A stretch of 64,000 nt of DNA from the NCBI RefSeq assembly GCF_001039355.2, contig NW_019775713.1:257471-321470 (forward strand). Direction: 5' to 3'. Origin of the DNA: Lingula anatina. Taxonomy: Eukaryota; Brachiopoda; Lingulata; Lingulida; Lingulidae. Below, one piece after another: positions 1 through 11,618 of the stretch. The position numbers were made by a program, and so were the translations under genes. The stretch's first letter is position 1, and each line of letters begins with the position of its first letter. The notes beneath the pieces were generated by a model that did not search any database, was not told where the DNA came from, and worked only from the letters and a program-made list of their open reading frames with translations.

Positions 1-246
1 AGAGGATTGATGCATTGAGCAGAGCATTTCCTTATCACCAACAAGTATGGTATAAATCAGCTGTATAGTCACTGTTAGATAGTGCCCAGCAAATTGTATT
101 TACTTCTACTATCTTTTTGTAGGTAACAACGTTGAGGTTTTTGTCCGACAATGATTGAGTAAAGACGCTTTGTATGAGACATCGTGCTAGGGGATAGACA
201 AACGCAACGTCAAAGATTTATATCGTATTATATCGTCATTTTGTAG
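1..246 (+). other. intron (5' part outside window)
   Basis: No coding signal is seen. The stretch ends in a T-rich tract and an AG (245-246) directly before the first recognisable exon, so it is read as the 3' part of an intron of the giant gene, whose 5' exons lie upstream of the window. Confidence 0.6.
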
Positions 247-517
247 GTGTTTTGGAGCCGAAGCTCAGCGCAGATCTTGGCAGTGCGCATACTATATATA
301 AGGACAAGTTGGCGTGGAAATGTTAACATTCTGGATATATATGACGGAAACAGTACAAACCACGAGCGACTTGAGAGAGTGCATATGTATGGTGATGAGG
401 TAACCATGCCGTCTCCTCTCTACACAACTGGCGGGTCAGTCTTGTTGTCATTCTCAAGACTGAATATTAATTTTTGGGAACGGTACCAAGGAATGTTTTC
501 AATCCAGTCGGTTGCAG
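247..517 (+). CDS. exon 1: C-terminal part of a CUB domain (repeat unit 1)
   Basis: Open from an AG at 245-246 to the donor gtgagt at 518, leaving phase 1. The translation contains ILDIYDGNST, then a G-rich turn and ILVLSFS-like and YQGMFSIQSV strands, which is the back half of a CUB fold (LEIYDG ... GF.+.+). It corresponds to the CUB domains coded at 2800-3110 and 5215-5624. In all three units the CUB is followed by a phase-1 intron and then a beta-helix exon. Confidence 0.7.
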
Positions 518-837
518 GTGAGTGAACCTGTATTTGCGAACACTTTTTGTAAGCCTAATTTTATGGAACTTTGCAGCAAAGATTAAAACCCATATCATTT
601 TAAAGAAGGGAAATGACAGTGGACGATTTAGACCAACGTACATATGGCATTATTTACACTATAGCATTCCTATACCAGTAACTATGCCTCTGTCAATGGG
701 AACATGGTATACATTTTCAGCTTCAGTCATAACAAGTTTTAAATCAATGAAACCAGCGAAGGTAGAGGGTCATTAAAAAACAATGTAATACGAAAATAAT
801 GTATGCAATAGCTGTGTGTGTGTGTGTGCCTTTTCAG

Positions 838-3110
838 CTCATTCAGATCAAGTTGGGTTATCAGTTCATAGCGTGGACATCAGGAAAGCAGCCAATGGTA
901 TTCTCATTGAATCTCAACTGCATCATCTTCTCATCTCAGAGGCTCGTGTCGCACATTCCTCAGAGACAGGCCTGTACGTGGGGAAAGGGTCTGGTACTAT
1001 TGTGCTTCAGGACAGCGTCTTTATGGATAACAGCATCCATATGTACTTTGAACATATCCAGAGGAATGTTACCGTGGACAAGAATGAGTTTAATGACTCC
1101 TCTAACTACGCTTTGTCTGTTGGCTCGGCCTCAGTATGGATATTATCAAACAACGTCAGGTTCGTTTTTCAAAATAACACCCTGCTAGACAGCAGTTTCG
1201 GTATATGGATGCCACATGCCAGAGAGTGTGCCCTAACAGACATCATAGTGTTTGGCAATGTCTTCAAAAATCAAAGTACAACTGCCATTAGGTTGGGTAC
1301 AAGTTACAGATGTAATACACACAGACTCAGAAACGTCCAGGTGATGGAAAATGTTGTTTATGAATCAAATGGGACTGCAGCCTTTTTAATAGAAACCGGT
1401 GTGAGCACAGAAATACTCAACAACACGTTATTTGATAATGATGTGTCCCAGTGCGTTCTCTGTGTTTCTGCCTCAAGTTTGTTCATGACTGGAAATACGT
1501 TTAGAGACAACAATGTGAGAAATATATACAAACGGCATCAGGTCGGAGCCAGCCTGATAGTCAAAAACTTTGTTACTGTTTTCACATTTACAAGCAACAT
1601 TTTCGAAAACCCGTCTGTTGAATATCAACTGGCAACTTGGCATGAGAACTCCGTCTTACGAAAACTAGATGTGTCCCGAAATTACTGGGGAACATCAGAT
1701 CCATTCGCTGTTTATTCGGGAATTCTTGACAATACGAAGCTCTATACTTTGAGAACCGAATTTCTATACACACCTTTCTATATCACGTCGGATCTCTCCA
1801 GTTTGTCCTCAGACGTGGATCCAACACCACCTCCTTACACACTCGGTGGCCGCATTAAGACCGACCTTACTCTTAATGACACTGATAGACCGTACACGGT
1901 AACACGTGACTTGAACGTGACAGCCAACGCCACCCTTACCATAGAACCAGGGGTAGCTCTAGAGTTTGAGGATTCTGTGGGGATGTACGTTGAGGGAAGA
2001 CTGAATGTCAGTGGGACTGCAAGTAAGAGGTGTATCTTTACCGCTAAGGGAAAATCTGCTATAACAAAAAACATGACATGTCCAGCTGCAGATTCCGGTC
2101 TGTTTGTGTTGTATCGGGAGCCTTATCGGTATGATATTAACACTTTTTACGGGCGACTTTACGGTAAAGAAAACGGACGCACACTACCAGTTTGTTACGA
2201 TTCTTCAATTAGAGGACCAATGCTAAACGCATGGTTAGCAGAAGAATGCAAGCGACTTGGTTACACTTTTTTGGTCGTATAGACACGATTACTGATACGG
2301 CAAAGATGGGATTACAACTCCATTGCGCTCGAAATGAATCGAACTTTGAAGATAACTGCTCTACGGGCATGCAAAGATACAAATGTGCTTCGTTCTTCAG
2401 AGTTGTTTGCGCCAAACATTCACGGGACTCAACGTGGGCCGGCATACGATTAGGTATGACAGCTCGTTCCAGCTCTATAAAACATGCAGTACTGCAGTTT
2501 GCTGGATACCTTGACTCCGGGTCAAGCAGCAAAGGTCCTTCTCTACAGGTGGACTTTAACCGACACAACATTAGCAATGTGGCTATTCTCACATCTGGAG
2601 GAGGCATCCGACAACTCTACGTTGACGGGACGGAACGGAGTATGTCTAACATGGTGATGGCAGACATTGATAACAACGCTTTTGAAACATATACGTTGAG
2701 TGCATTTCTAAGGGATTCCAGCATGAAAGATATTAGTTCACATGCTGTATTATTGCAATCTTCACTCAGTTGGACTACAACAACATACTTCACGCCCTAC
2801 AAACACGACTGCGGGACGTCACATCTGGCCAATGAAGGTGACATGCTGCCGTTTGTTAGTTATTTACATGGACCATGTGGTACCTTTACAACCAGACCGG
2901 GTCTCAAACTGCGTGTTTTTATTATCTACTCAAATTATCTTGATTATCAGTTGCTTTTGACGGATACAGTAAAAAACTGGACAGTAGGTCTGAACTCGAC
3001 GGATTCTGTTTTCACCACCTCTACTAACACTGTACAGTTTCTCAAGGCTTGGAGAAAAAGATGCAGTGGGTGCAGTGTGTATATTTACGCTGTAGTCATG
3101 GCGGTGGAAG
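838..3110 (+). CDS. exon 2: beta-helix, repeat leader, SRCR, beta-helix, CUB (frame break at 2265-2270)
   Basis: Acceptor ttttcag at 831-837, entry phase 1, donor gtaagt at 3111, exit phase 1. It codes Asn-rich short repeats typical of right-handed parallel beta-helices, ending in RNYWGTSDPF (about 1680). A leader with LTIEPGVALEFEDS (about 1930-1980) follows, then an SRCR domain starting GRLYGKENGRTLPVCYD (about 2150) with AEECKRLGYTF, more beta-helix, and a divergent CUB starting CGTSHLANEGD (about 2808). The frame open to 2279 hits TAG at 2280-2282, but the SRCR continues in another frame (GLQLHCARNESNFEDNCSTG). The switch falls on a run of six T (2265-2270), so one base is missing relative to an intact frame. 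Cause: assembly error, allele or true lesion. All domains are clear; the frame is not. Confidence 0.85.
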
Positions 3111-3629
3111 GTAAGTACTACAAATTAAACTGAAATAAATGAAGTTATGGAATTCAGCAACCTATGAAGCATTAAAGAAATACAAGACGGCGTAGTGAAA
3201 TGAATGCAGTAATTTATAGTTTATAATGAAAATACTGATAGATATAAATAATAGAGATAAATCCCCCTTATGCTTATTTAAACAAATTTTAAAACTTTAA
3301 GGCTAAAAAGTCTACCGCCCACTCGGAGTGCTGCAACCAATTTTATGTCAGAATGTCAGCTCTGTTGTATTCTAAAATCAGATGTCAGCTGGATATGATT
3401 TTTGTCAGTCATTTTCTCAGAAACGCTGTTCTCTGATATCTTTGCATAACTTGCAATATATGTAAAAGACCTTTAAGTCTTTCAACCAGCAACAGCCATG
3501 CAGTTTGTTATTGATGTCTAAAATTTGATCCTTTGAAAGGCAAGTAAGGGACCATATGTAAAAAGGATAACAACACTTTGGCCAGATATTTAATGGTACA
3601 GTTCTCAGTAGTATGCATTTAATTTCCAG

Positions 3630-5624
3630 ACGAGTTACCGCCATATAAACCTTGCCTTCAACTGGAGAATGTTTTAATCAGTGGGTCCAACACAGCAGTA
3701 TATGGCCAATACGAAGGATACACTAACGGAATACGAACTGACAGAAGACACCCAGACTACCCCGATGTGGGCCAAGTAGGTGTCGACATAAAAGACTCAG
3801 TCACAGTAGGAAACTACAGATTGATGTATGTTAGGTTATATAGTGTATCTCATGTTCCACTGGTGAATGAACTGTTACCATCATTCGCCATCTCAATCAA
3901 AAATACAACCTTAGATTCCAATGACTATGGAATAAATATCTACAATTACCGTGGCAGTAAAGAACAGTTAACCATTGACGGATGTAAAATCAGTAGTACC
4001 AGGAACACATTGTTCGAGTACCATGTTAGGGATGACAACCCCAAAAATGTGAACATCTGGTTTCAGAATAACGAAATAACTGACAACAAAGGGAATATCC
4101 TCGACATTAGCGGTGGAACACTTGAGATGACCGTATCAGGGAATGTAATCATGGGTAATGGCTACAGCTCTGGGTCAGTGATCAGGTACAGCGGATATGA
4201 AAAGATAATACATTTCGTTAACAATGATATATCACGTAACAATTACAATAATATCATATACATGAATATGGATAAAACAACATATGACAATAACGCACCA
4301 ACCGTTGTACTGGCAGGGAATATCATGATTAACAACACCTATTCATCCGACACCAACAGACGTCAGCCAGCGAGACCTCCGTCATCAGCTGCACTTGTCA
4401 TCAATGGATACGGAGATTACCCGGTTCAAAATAACACGCTATATAACCCGGGCCTACAGGCAGAGTTGTATATCGTGATTCGCTCTACAAAATGGAAAGC
4501 CGCCTTCGATGCCAGATTCAACTTTTGGGGATGTGATAACACGACCTGTGTACGAAGACGTGTATATGACGCACACAACGACATGTATCTACCAGAAGTG
4601 CGAACACTTCCGTTCGTGTCGAGCTCAAACGAGATGGTGTACATTCCTGACGTTACAGAGGGAATTCCACAAGGAAACGTGCTTGGCGGGTGGCTGAACC
4701 ACTCAATAATATTGACGGCAAAAGATTCCCCCTACTACCTGAAGGAAGACTGGACTATTTTACACGATGTTGAGGTGGTCATTGAAGCGGGTGTTTGGGT
4801 CATGCCATCGAGGGACAAAGGCATCCTTGTTCTTGGTAAGCTTATTGCTAAGGGTGACAAAGAGAAGAAAATCGTTTTTGGGTGTAGATACCTTAGTGCA
4901 GCGTGTAACCAATGGCAAGGCATTGTGTTTGCGTCAGACCGTTTAATTTCAGAGATTATCCATGCGGATTTTTATCACGCAGGATACAAAAGTGGCTACT
5001 ACGGCTCCACAATTCAGACAGTAAAATCCAGCATTGTTGTAATCAAATCGAGAATTTTTGGTTCAGCTTTCAACGGCATCGAATTAGTGATGCCGAAGGG
5101 CGAAAACATAATAAAAAATAATGACTTTATCGACAACGGAGGTGTTGGCGTCAATGTCATCACAGTGCAAACGAGAAGTCAGGCTTTAGACACAAGTGTC
5201 CAGTACGAGTCGGTTGGATGGCCTGGCGTATTATACGGATTAGATAACATCTGCGACACAAACACCAAAACATTAAGAATCGATACCGACTCTATTTTGT
5301 ATTTCTCCAACAGGGACAATTTTTTTAATCGTTACAACTGTACCAAGGTCATTATATCAACAAGAGGTATCACTGCCTTACAGATTTTACAATTCAGTAT
5401 ACGGTTTAACTACCTTCTTGAAATATTTGAAGGAAATTCTCCTCTTACTTCAAAACGAATTCTCCATGTCGATCAAAACGATCATCCCATTCCGTATGAT
5501 ATACCAATCAACAGTACCAGCGTGACAGTCAGACTTGTGAACAGCTACAGAGATTGGAAATATTATGGAACACAGAGTATCGTGTTTGGTGTGAAAGTTG
5601 GAGAGGAACTGCCCATTCCTAAAG
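3630..5624 (+). CDS. exon 3: beta-helix, repeat leader, beta-helix, CUB
   Basis: Acceptor tttccag ending at 3629, entry phase 1, donor gtaaac at 5625, exit phase 1. The first part is Asn/Ile-rich beta-helix ending in ARFNFWGCDNTTC (about 4510), equivalent to the NYWG end of the other units. A leader with VEVVIEAGVWVMPSRDKGI (about 4770) opens the next unit. A short beta-helix follows, then a CUB domain (about 5250-5624) with NRYNCTKVIIS, LLEIFEGNSPL and SVTVRLVNSYRDW. This unit has no SRCR between leader and helix, unlike the previous one. Confidence 0.88.
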
Positions 5625-5640
5625 GTAAACAGATGGATCA

Positions 5641-5702
5641 TGTGATAGCTGCATATCCCCTCCTCTCTCTCTCTCTCTCTGCACATGTGATTTCTCTGTC
5701 GT

Positions 5703-5738
<36 letters not shown>

Positions 5739-5745
5739 TGTGTGT
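5641..5745. repeat. (CT)n and (GT)n microsatellites
   Basis: A CT run at about 5661-5680 and a GT run at about 5706-5735 lie just inside the intron after exon 3. No coding signal. Confidence 0.9.
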
Positions 5746-5924
5746 ACAGTTGTGTATGATTGCGTGAACGCGTTAATGCTTGCTTTGTATCACCATTCAC
5801 GGCACTATTTTCATCGTCCTATTCCTGGGAGGTAGAACTGCGATGATATAATTAAATAGATATTATGACGTTTGAAATAATCAGTTTTGCTATTTGCAAT
5901 TGGATGATCAAATTATGTTTATAG

Positions 5925-6740
5925 AGACCCTAACAAGAAGAGAGATACAAGGAAACGTTTTTTCAAACAACGGTCTGGGTGGAGTAAACATCACCACAGT
6001 GGGAGAGAAAAACATTGATTTTGCTATTACAAAGAATATATTCCGTTCAAACGGCCAGTCAACATCCTTCCGTGCTGAACACTGGAAAGCAGCTATCCGG
6101 CTGAACATTGCTGGGTCGTGCAGTGTCACCATTGCTAACAGTTATCTAGTGGGGAACCACGGCGGCATCCTTGCAAGAACCCACAGCCGGAGCAATAACA
6201 TTAACATTTGGAGCAATCAGATCGTCCGTACAACCCAGCAGGAGAGCATACTGGTTGTAGTAGTAGAGGACGGTCCTCACACACAGCAGTGCAGTATAGA
6301 TGGGAATGTGATACAGCACGGACAGGGAGATAGGTACAGTAATGTCATCCACCTGGAGGGTGTGTCCGGAACCGTCACTAACAACTACGTCTACAACAAC
6401 ACAGGTCTACATGTGATGTGGTGGACAACACCAGCCAACAGAAACACGAGTGAGGTCACTACTGACAACGTCATATATTACAACATCGCAAGAGACGCAA
6501 ACAACATGGCGGCTATAGTTGCTGGTGGGACATCATCGTTTCTCCATAGTAACTATTTTAACAATCCGACATTTAAGTTCGAAATGACAAGCGAGGGAGC
6601 TTCTACCGCTGTGAATGCGTCATCCAACTATTGGGGACCGCCAGGGCATGCGCAGAGGATACGAGACAATGACACTGGGTTCCCCTTCCCTCACGTCATA
6701 AAACAGCCCATACTAGATTCTAAAGCAGATTTTCTAAATG
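5925..6740 (+). CDS. exon 4: beta-helix, end of third repeat unit
   Basis: Acceptor tttatag ending at 5924, donor gtaagt at 6741, phase 1 on both sides. It codes parallel beta-helix coils rich in Asn, Ile and Val (NNGLGGVNITT, SNNINIWSNQIV, VTNNYVYNN) and ends with the unit signature ASSNYWGPPGHAQRIRDND followed by a PH.IKQPIL strand. It is the counterpart of the segments ending at about 1690 and 4530. Confidence 0.9.
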
Positions 6741-6898
6741 GTAAGTTTTTTATTTTAATGGTACTTTTTGTCTTCGTCTTTCAAAATATATTCTTTTTTA
6801 ATATCTATAGATTTTTCTTTTATTATATGACATGGCAGCATTCTACCACGATATTCTTTGACAGCAATTCTAATTTTTTGTATAAAAATTCACCCCAG

Positions 6899-7102
6899 GG
6901 CCCAAGGTAACCCCAGCATATTTCCCACGACAACTCCCAGAACTACTAAACGACACGTTCCTGCCGGACACCAGAGATTGCAGTCGATTCTATGAGTTCA
7001 CAGCACGTGGAACCATCCCTCGAGTATGTCCACGTGGTTTAGTGTGGAACCCGGAAGTAAAAGCGTGTGATGTACAAGGGTGTCTTCCAGTTAAGCAGCT
7101 AG
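6899..7102 (+). CDS. exon 5: chitin-binding (peritrophin-A/ChtBD2)-like domain
   Basis: Acceptor accccag ending at 6898, donor gtaaat at 7103, phase 1 on both sides. The 68-residue exon contains DCSRFYEF, then CPRGLVWNPEVKACD and GC. This C-x(n)-CP.GL.(F/W)....C pattern is typical of type-2 chitin-binding (CBM14) domains. Only part of the six-cysteine set lies in the exon, so chitin binding itself is inference. Read-through of the preceding intron is not needed. Confidence 0.7.
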
Positions 7103-7599
7103 GTAAATTATGGGCTATAATTGAGTAAGACGTGAATACAAGCATGCCCCTGTATCTTTGAATCTGAAAGTTAAATCGATTTATTTGCTTTACATTAATA
7201 TATATTATCTGTGGGGAGCAATGTGTTTGAGAAACTGGGGTTTCTTTTGCGACGTATGCAAGTGTGCGATGGCCATTTGGAGCATATCTTTCATAATAAC
7301 ATAACTTTTATGCAAAGCGACCAAGATAACTGAAACTTCGGGTAATGATCATAAGTGAGATTTAAGTCCATTAATTTTTTTGAAATTGAATTGCTTTGTA
7401 GGATTTAATATTTATTTATGGATTCTGTTTTTTTTTTCTCTTGGGGGGGGGGGGGTCACCCTGTATAACCGTCATCACATCTCTCTCTCTTCCTTAACAT
7501 GACATATATAAGCTAAAATTGATACCAGGCGGTAGGCCTACTAGTAGTGGGATTTTCCATTGATTGGAATGTTTGTAACTGTAGAGCGTTTTTACAATT

Positions 7600-7671
<72 letters not shown>

Positions 7672-7810
7672 TTCTATACTGTGCTCGTTGGAACACATTA
7701 TATGCTTTATGGTGACCACGGTAAATTAATTTGAAGACCTAAGTCAAGACATTTCAGATATCAGATAAGCTATAATTAATTAATGTTCATATAAGTTGAT
7801 CTGGTTCCAG
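7103..7810. other. intron with poly-G and (TA)n
   Basis: Holds a G run (about 7443-7454) and a (TA)n tract (about 7603-7666). The Tyr/Ile repeat frames on both strands come only from the TA tract. Nothing else recognised. Confidence 0.8.
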
Positions 7811-7905
7811 GTTTGTGTCCGTTGGGATGGTTGCAGAACGATAGCTTATGTTACCTGTACGTTGGGGGAGTGCAGTCATTCTCAGATGCTGTTGGATCTT
7901 GCAAG
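7811..7905 (+). CDS. exon 6: C-type lectin domain, N-terminal part
   Basis: Acceptor gttccag ending at 7810, donor gtaagg at 7906, entry phase 1, exit phase 0. Codes LCPLGWLQNDSLCYLYVGG then a SFSDAVGSC helix, the classical start of a CTLD (C..GW......CY......SF..A...C). Confidence 0.9.
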
Positions 7906-8473
7906 GTAAGGATGTTCTGATGAGGCAGAATACGTTATCCTTTGTATAGTGATGTTCATATTATGCATCGATCGCTAACTACATTCTATCATTTTAAAAT
8001 GATTCGTTCACTTTTGAAAAAATTTTTGTCCACATTTGAAAAAATTTAATGTTCATTTACAAAGTTGATTTGAATATTTTAGCCCCGTCCTAGATTTTGA
8101 CACATTTCGTCACGTAACTCTAACCTATATGAATGTAATGGAAGACATATCTCTGTTAAACGAACTCTACGGTAGCTCATTTCTTGACACCAGAGCCAAA
8201 GCTGGAGCGAATGCTGTTGCTACTGATTAACTGTTACCGTATAACTGGAAAACCTTGTTGAATTTTACTTCAAAGTCACACGTATTTCTCATTGTCCTGA
8301 TCCGATTGTTCCTTATATATCTTCATATAATTTTGATATTTTGATCTGGTAGAAACGTCATCCAAATGAAACCTCTGTTTACACTGACACCCGCTGCCAC
8401 AGCCTACTTGTGGACTTAAGCAGTTTTTTGCATATTTTTGGCTATTTATGGTCTTGTTTATCTTATTTCTCAG

Positions 8474-8596
8474 AAAGAATACAGCGCGCTGTTCAGTCCA
8501 CAAGGAGAAAAGGAAATCGACTTTGTCGCAGCCGTTCTTAAATCTCGCGCAATTGGACGACAGAGCTATGGAATATGGACTGGAAATAAAGATTGG
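8474..8596 (+). CDS. exon 7: C-type lectin domain, middle
   Basis: Acceptor tttctcag ending at 8473, donor gtaaag at 8597, phase 0 on both sides. Codes ALFSPQGEKEIDFVAAVL and YGIWTGNKDW, matching the CTLD strands L..P....E..FV and (I/V)W.G. No QPD or EPN sugar-binding motif is visible, so classical calcium-dependent sugar binding is doubtful. Confidence 0.88.
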
Positions 8597-8808
8597 GTAA
8601 AGTATTTTACGTGACACTTTTGCAGTTGGTTATGCTGTAGTACTAGTAAGTGTTCCTTTGCAGATGCAGTTTCAAATAACAAAACCCTCTTTTGCCATGT
8701 CTACTATAGTACTAGTATTTAGCAAAATTATGCGGTAGGTCCATGGTCATATTTCTTTGGAGCTTCTTATACCCCTCCACAGTTAAATCTTGTAAGTTCG
8801 TCTTCCAG

Positions 8809-8917
8809 CCAAGTGGCAAGTGCTCACTGTTTAACATCACTGCGGTAGATGGAAGTGGAGGCACTTATTTGGAAGAATGTTCGCACCTTGCGCCGTTTAT
8901 TTGCAAACGTACAGCAG
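8809..8917 (+). CDS. exon 8: C-type lectin domain, C-terminal part
   Basis: Acceptor cttccag ending at 8808 is preferred over the AG at 8781-8782 because only the former keeps phase 0 open. Donor gtaatt at 8918, exit phase 1. Codes SGKCSLFNITAV then YLEECSHLAPFICKR, the terminal cysteines of a CTLD. Confidence 0.85.
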
Positions 8918-9305
8918 GTAATTGTAAACTGTGTTCAGGCGCTTTAATCTATGTTTCTATTTAAACGCTATATAGTGCGATGCATTTAGTTGCTACGATG
9001 TTTTTTTCATCTCATACATAAACGCTTTTCTGTTTTCATCGGTTAAAACACACCCCATGATTTAAGATTTCTTACGTGTCCAACCTTTTATTTCATAAGT
9101 AGCCTAAAATTATGTCTCAAACGATCAACCAGATGCCCTTTTTGTATTTGACGATAGCTGAATCTCCCTTTAAACGCATGGCGTTGAGTTGAATGTAAGG
9201 TTGGCTGTACTTTCCCAGAATATCCTGCCTTAATGTCCACGAAAGAAGTTGCAAAGTCAAATGTGTAATCTGTAAATGATAGTAAGTCTTTGGTTAATAT
9301 TGTAG

Positions 9306-9487
9306 GAAGCAAGTGTCTCAATGGCTGTTCGTACAATGGACGGTGTGGTTATAATAGACTATGCATGTGTAACCGCGGCTGGGAAGGGAAGGACTGCTCC
9401 GTGTACCATTGTAGAGACAGAAACAAGTGTGGACAGTACGGGACATGTGTGGGACCGAACCAATGCAGGTGTCAGCCTGGCTGGCAG
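9306..9487 (+). CDS. exon 9: two EGF-like modules
   Basis: Acceptor attgtag ending at 9305, donor gtatat at 9488, entry phase 1, exit phase 0. Codes CLNGCSYNGRCGYNRLCMC..GWEGKDC and then CGQYGTCVGPNQCRCQPGWQ, two compact EGF modules of the teneurin/tenascin style. Confidence 0.9.
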
Positions 9488-9691
9488 GTATATCTCTCAT
9501 TTGTAACTACATTCCTTGAGTATCATCTAACAAAACTAACCGGTACAATAAACAGTTTAAAGTGTACATAGGATTAAGCATTTTTCTTTCAATTATCAGA
9601 ATATATAAATGTTTGCCCAAACACGAATGAACACATGCAAACAACGAGGTCAGACTTATGAACCTTCATACATTTTAACAAACATACACAA

Positions 9692-9743
9692 TCACACACA
9701 CACACACACACACACACAAAGAGAGAGAGAGAGAGAGAGAGAG
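9692..9743. repeat. (CA)n(GA)n microsatellite
   Basis: Compound dinucleotide repeat just upstream of exon 10. The short frames across it on both strands are repeat artefacts. Confidence 0.9.
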
Positions 9744-9777
9744 GGGAGGCTTATGATCTCGGCATTTATATCTGTAG

Positions 9778-9981
9778 GGTCGCGCCTGTTCAGTAAGCTA
9801 CTGCCCCGTGTACAGCACGTGTAGATCATGTACTGAACAGCCCGGGTGTGGCTGGTGTGACCACAAACAAAGATGTCTGCCAGGCCACGAGTCTCAGCCG
9901 TGGAGAGGGCAGTGTGGAACTTGGTTCTATCACGACTGTTTCTCTGTAGACACGTACATGGGATGCTCAAGACAAATTGAG
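9778..9981 (+). CDS. exon 10: PSI domain
   Basis: Acceptor tctgtag ending at 9777, donor gtaatt at 9982, phase 0 on both sides, 68 codons. Codes ACSVSYCPVYSTCRSCTEQ, PGCGWCDHKQRCLPG and a later CGTWFYHDC, matching the plexin-semaphorin-integrin pattern C..(Y/F)..C..C....CGWC....C. PSI domains are small Cys knots used as spacers in receptor ectodomains. Confidence 0.85.
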
Positions 9982-10325
9982 GTAATTTATTCATTTAGCT
10001 ACCAACACCCTCCTTGTTGAAATAAACAATCCGTTTGTTGTGCAAAGTATTTTATTTGGTGTGAATTTGAATGTTCATTAACCATTTTATTATCTGCGGC
10101 GCAGCCGATTAGGCTATATGTAAGGCCAGCTTGAAAATTTATGCACGCCTTTATTCATTTTCCAACTATTATTATTTATATTAATAATAATATTTTTTTT
10201 TTGCAAATGGGTATAGCTTCTGTCGTTTTATTATAAGTTTTATTATAAGTCCCGATCTTTAGACATGTTTATTTCATACATAATATACATGAATGCATAT
10301 AAAATTTTTATTTCTTCGTGCACAG

Positions 10326-10469
10326 CAAAAATTCCCGGTGACTGTATTCTTTCCTAAACTGTTCCAGTATATCGGCTGTGAGTACCGGCAGTGTAACTCC
10401 ACCATACGGTATGCCAATGATGAGCTCTGTCACAGGTGTAGAGACGTGGAGGCCTGCTTTAGTGACGAT
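10326..10469 (+). CDS. exon 11: Cys-containing linker after PSI
   Basis: Acceptor gtgcacag ending at 10325, donor gtaagt at 10470, phase 0, 48 codons. Contains YIGCEYRQCNSTIRYAND and LCHRCRDVEACFSDD. No family recognised; the cysteines suggest a second PSI-like knot. Confidence 0.75.
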
Positions 10470-10579
10470 GTAAGTAGTAGTTGCTGATATAAAGAACTTA
10501 TAGCTTATTTATCCTGACACCGTCGAGCGACCCCGCCGTAAAATTCAATCTAATTATAGTTGGACCAACTAGCTTATGC

Positions 10580-10985
10580 CCCTATTTCACACAGACCACG
10601 AATCCCACGTATCGCCATGAATTGACACATTTTAGGATCCGTGGTTAAATCGTAATCAGTTCGTGATGTTCTTAACAGATTCGTATATAATCGTTGTCAG
10701 TTCTTGCAATTCTTGATCAATCGGGAATTCGTGGCAAAAATTTTTAGCTGTTAAAAAAATTTTGGCCACGAACTCCCGATTCCAAAAAATCGTAGTGAAT
10801 TTCTGGACAATATTCGTGCGATCCAGCCGAATCCCACGAATATTCGTAACTCTTTTGCACCTGTATCGTAACTGAATCGTGGAGCGTGTCGAAATAGACC
10901 AGAAAATTGACAAAATCTCACGAATCCTCACGAAATTTGTCAATTCCTGGCGATTCGTGGGATTCGTGGTCTGTGTGAAATAGGG
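10580..10985. mobile_element. 406-bp MITE with perfect 30-bp terminal inverted repeats
   Basis: Positions 10580-10609 are the exact reverse complement of 10956-10985. The arms are rich in a GATTCGTGGG-type motif that recurs inside. There is no coding capacity. It lies in the intron between exons 11 and 12. Read as a non-autonomous DNA transposon; the superfamily is not determined. Confidence 0.85.
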
Positions 10986-11449
10986 ACATTACCAAGGCGC
11001 TGTGTTCTGCATAACTTTACGTGACTCTATATACGTAGTTGTAACTGTATTTGGAGCTATAAACTATTGTTATAGAGAAACGATTTCCACCCCGACTTCT
11101 CAGTCAACCCCGCAGTTATGTAGTTTAGTTCAGAACGACGGCATAGTAATATATAGGCCTAATTGAGGACAGTTACATGGATACATGTGCATGTTACAGT
11201 TGAAATGAACCCCCCCCCCAAAAAAAAAAAAAGTTTTCAAAGAGTGTTTCTTGCCAACCACTGGCTATGTACATGTATGCGGTTTCATTGTGATACATTT
11301 ATAATTCTAAACTCAGTGTTTGGCTGAATGAGTTCAAAGGCTGTGGGCCAATACCCATTTTTGTACTCCATGTATCTATGTAAAAAGTTGATCCTAAATC
11401 GAAAAATCAGTTTCGATGTATTTAATTAAAATGTTAACGGTTGTTTAAG

Positions 11450-11618
11450 ATGTCTTACGGCTGTCGTTACTGGGACATGGGGAAGTGTCCTCATGGCTTG
11501 GTGAGGCCTGACTATCACCATGGCAACAGGGCGTCAGACACAACTCTACATTCCCACGTGGTTGCAATAAACCCTTCTAAAGCAGAATTATATGTGTGCC
11601 CACTTCCAAGTAAGCCAG
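11450..11618 (+). CDS. exon 12: unrecognised extracellular segment
   Basis: Acceptor gtttaag ending at 11449, donor gtagag at 11619, entry phase 0, exit phase 1. Contains SYGCRYWDMGKCPHGLVRP and AELYVCPLPSKPG. No family recognised. Supported by phase continuity and the open frame. Confidence 0.7.

Noticed and set aside
522-776. 84-codon open frame between exons 1 and 2
   Set aside because: It lies in the intron after a strong donor, has no domain and its content is not coding-like.
2209-2607. 132-codon minus-strand frame opposite the SRCR region
   Set aside because: Shadow of the real + strand exon, no recognisable motif.
7513-7729. Tyr/Ile-repeat frames on both strands
   Set aside because: Translation of a (TA)n microsatellite; same at 13719-13958, 17784-18049, 21064-21333, 23250-23537 and 46499-47071.
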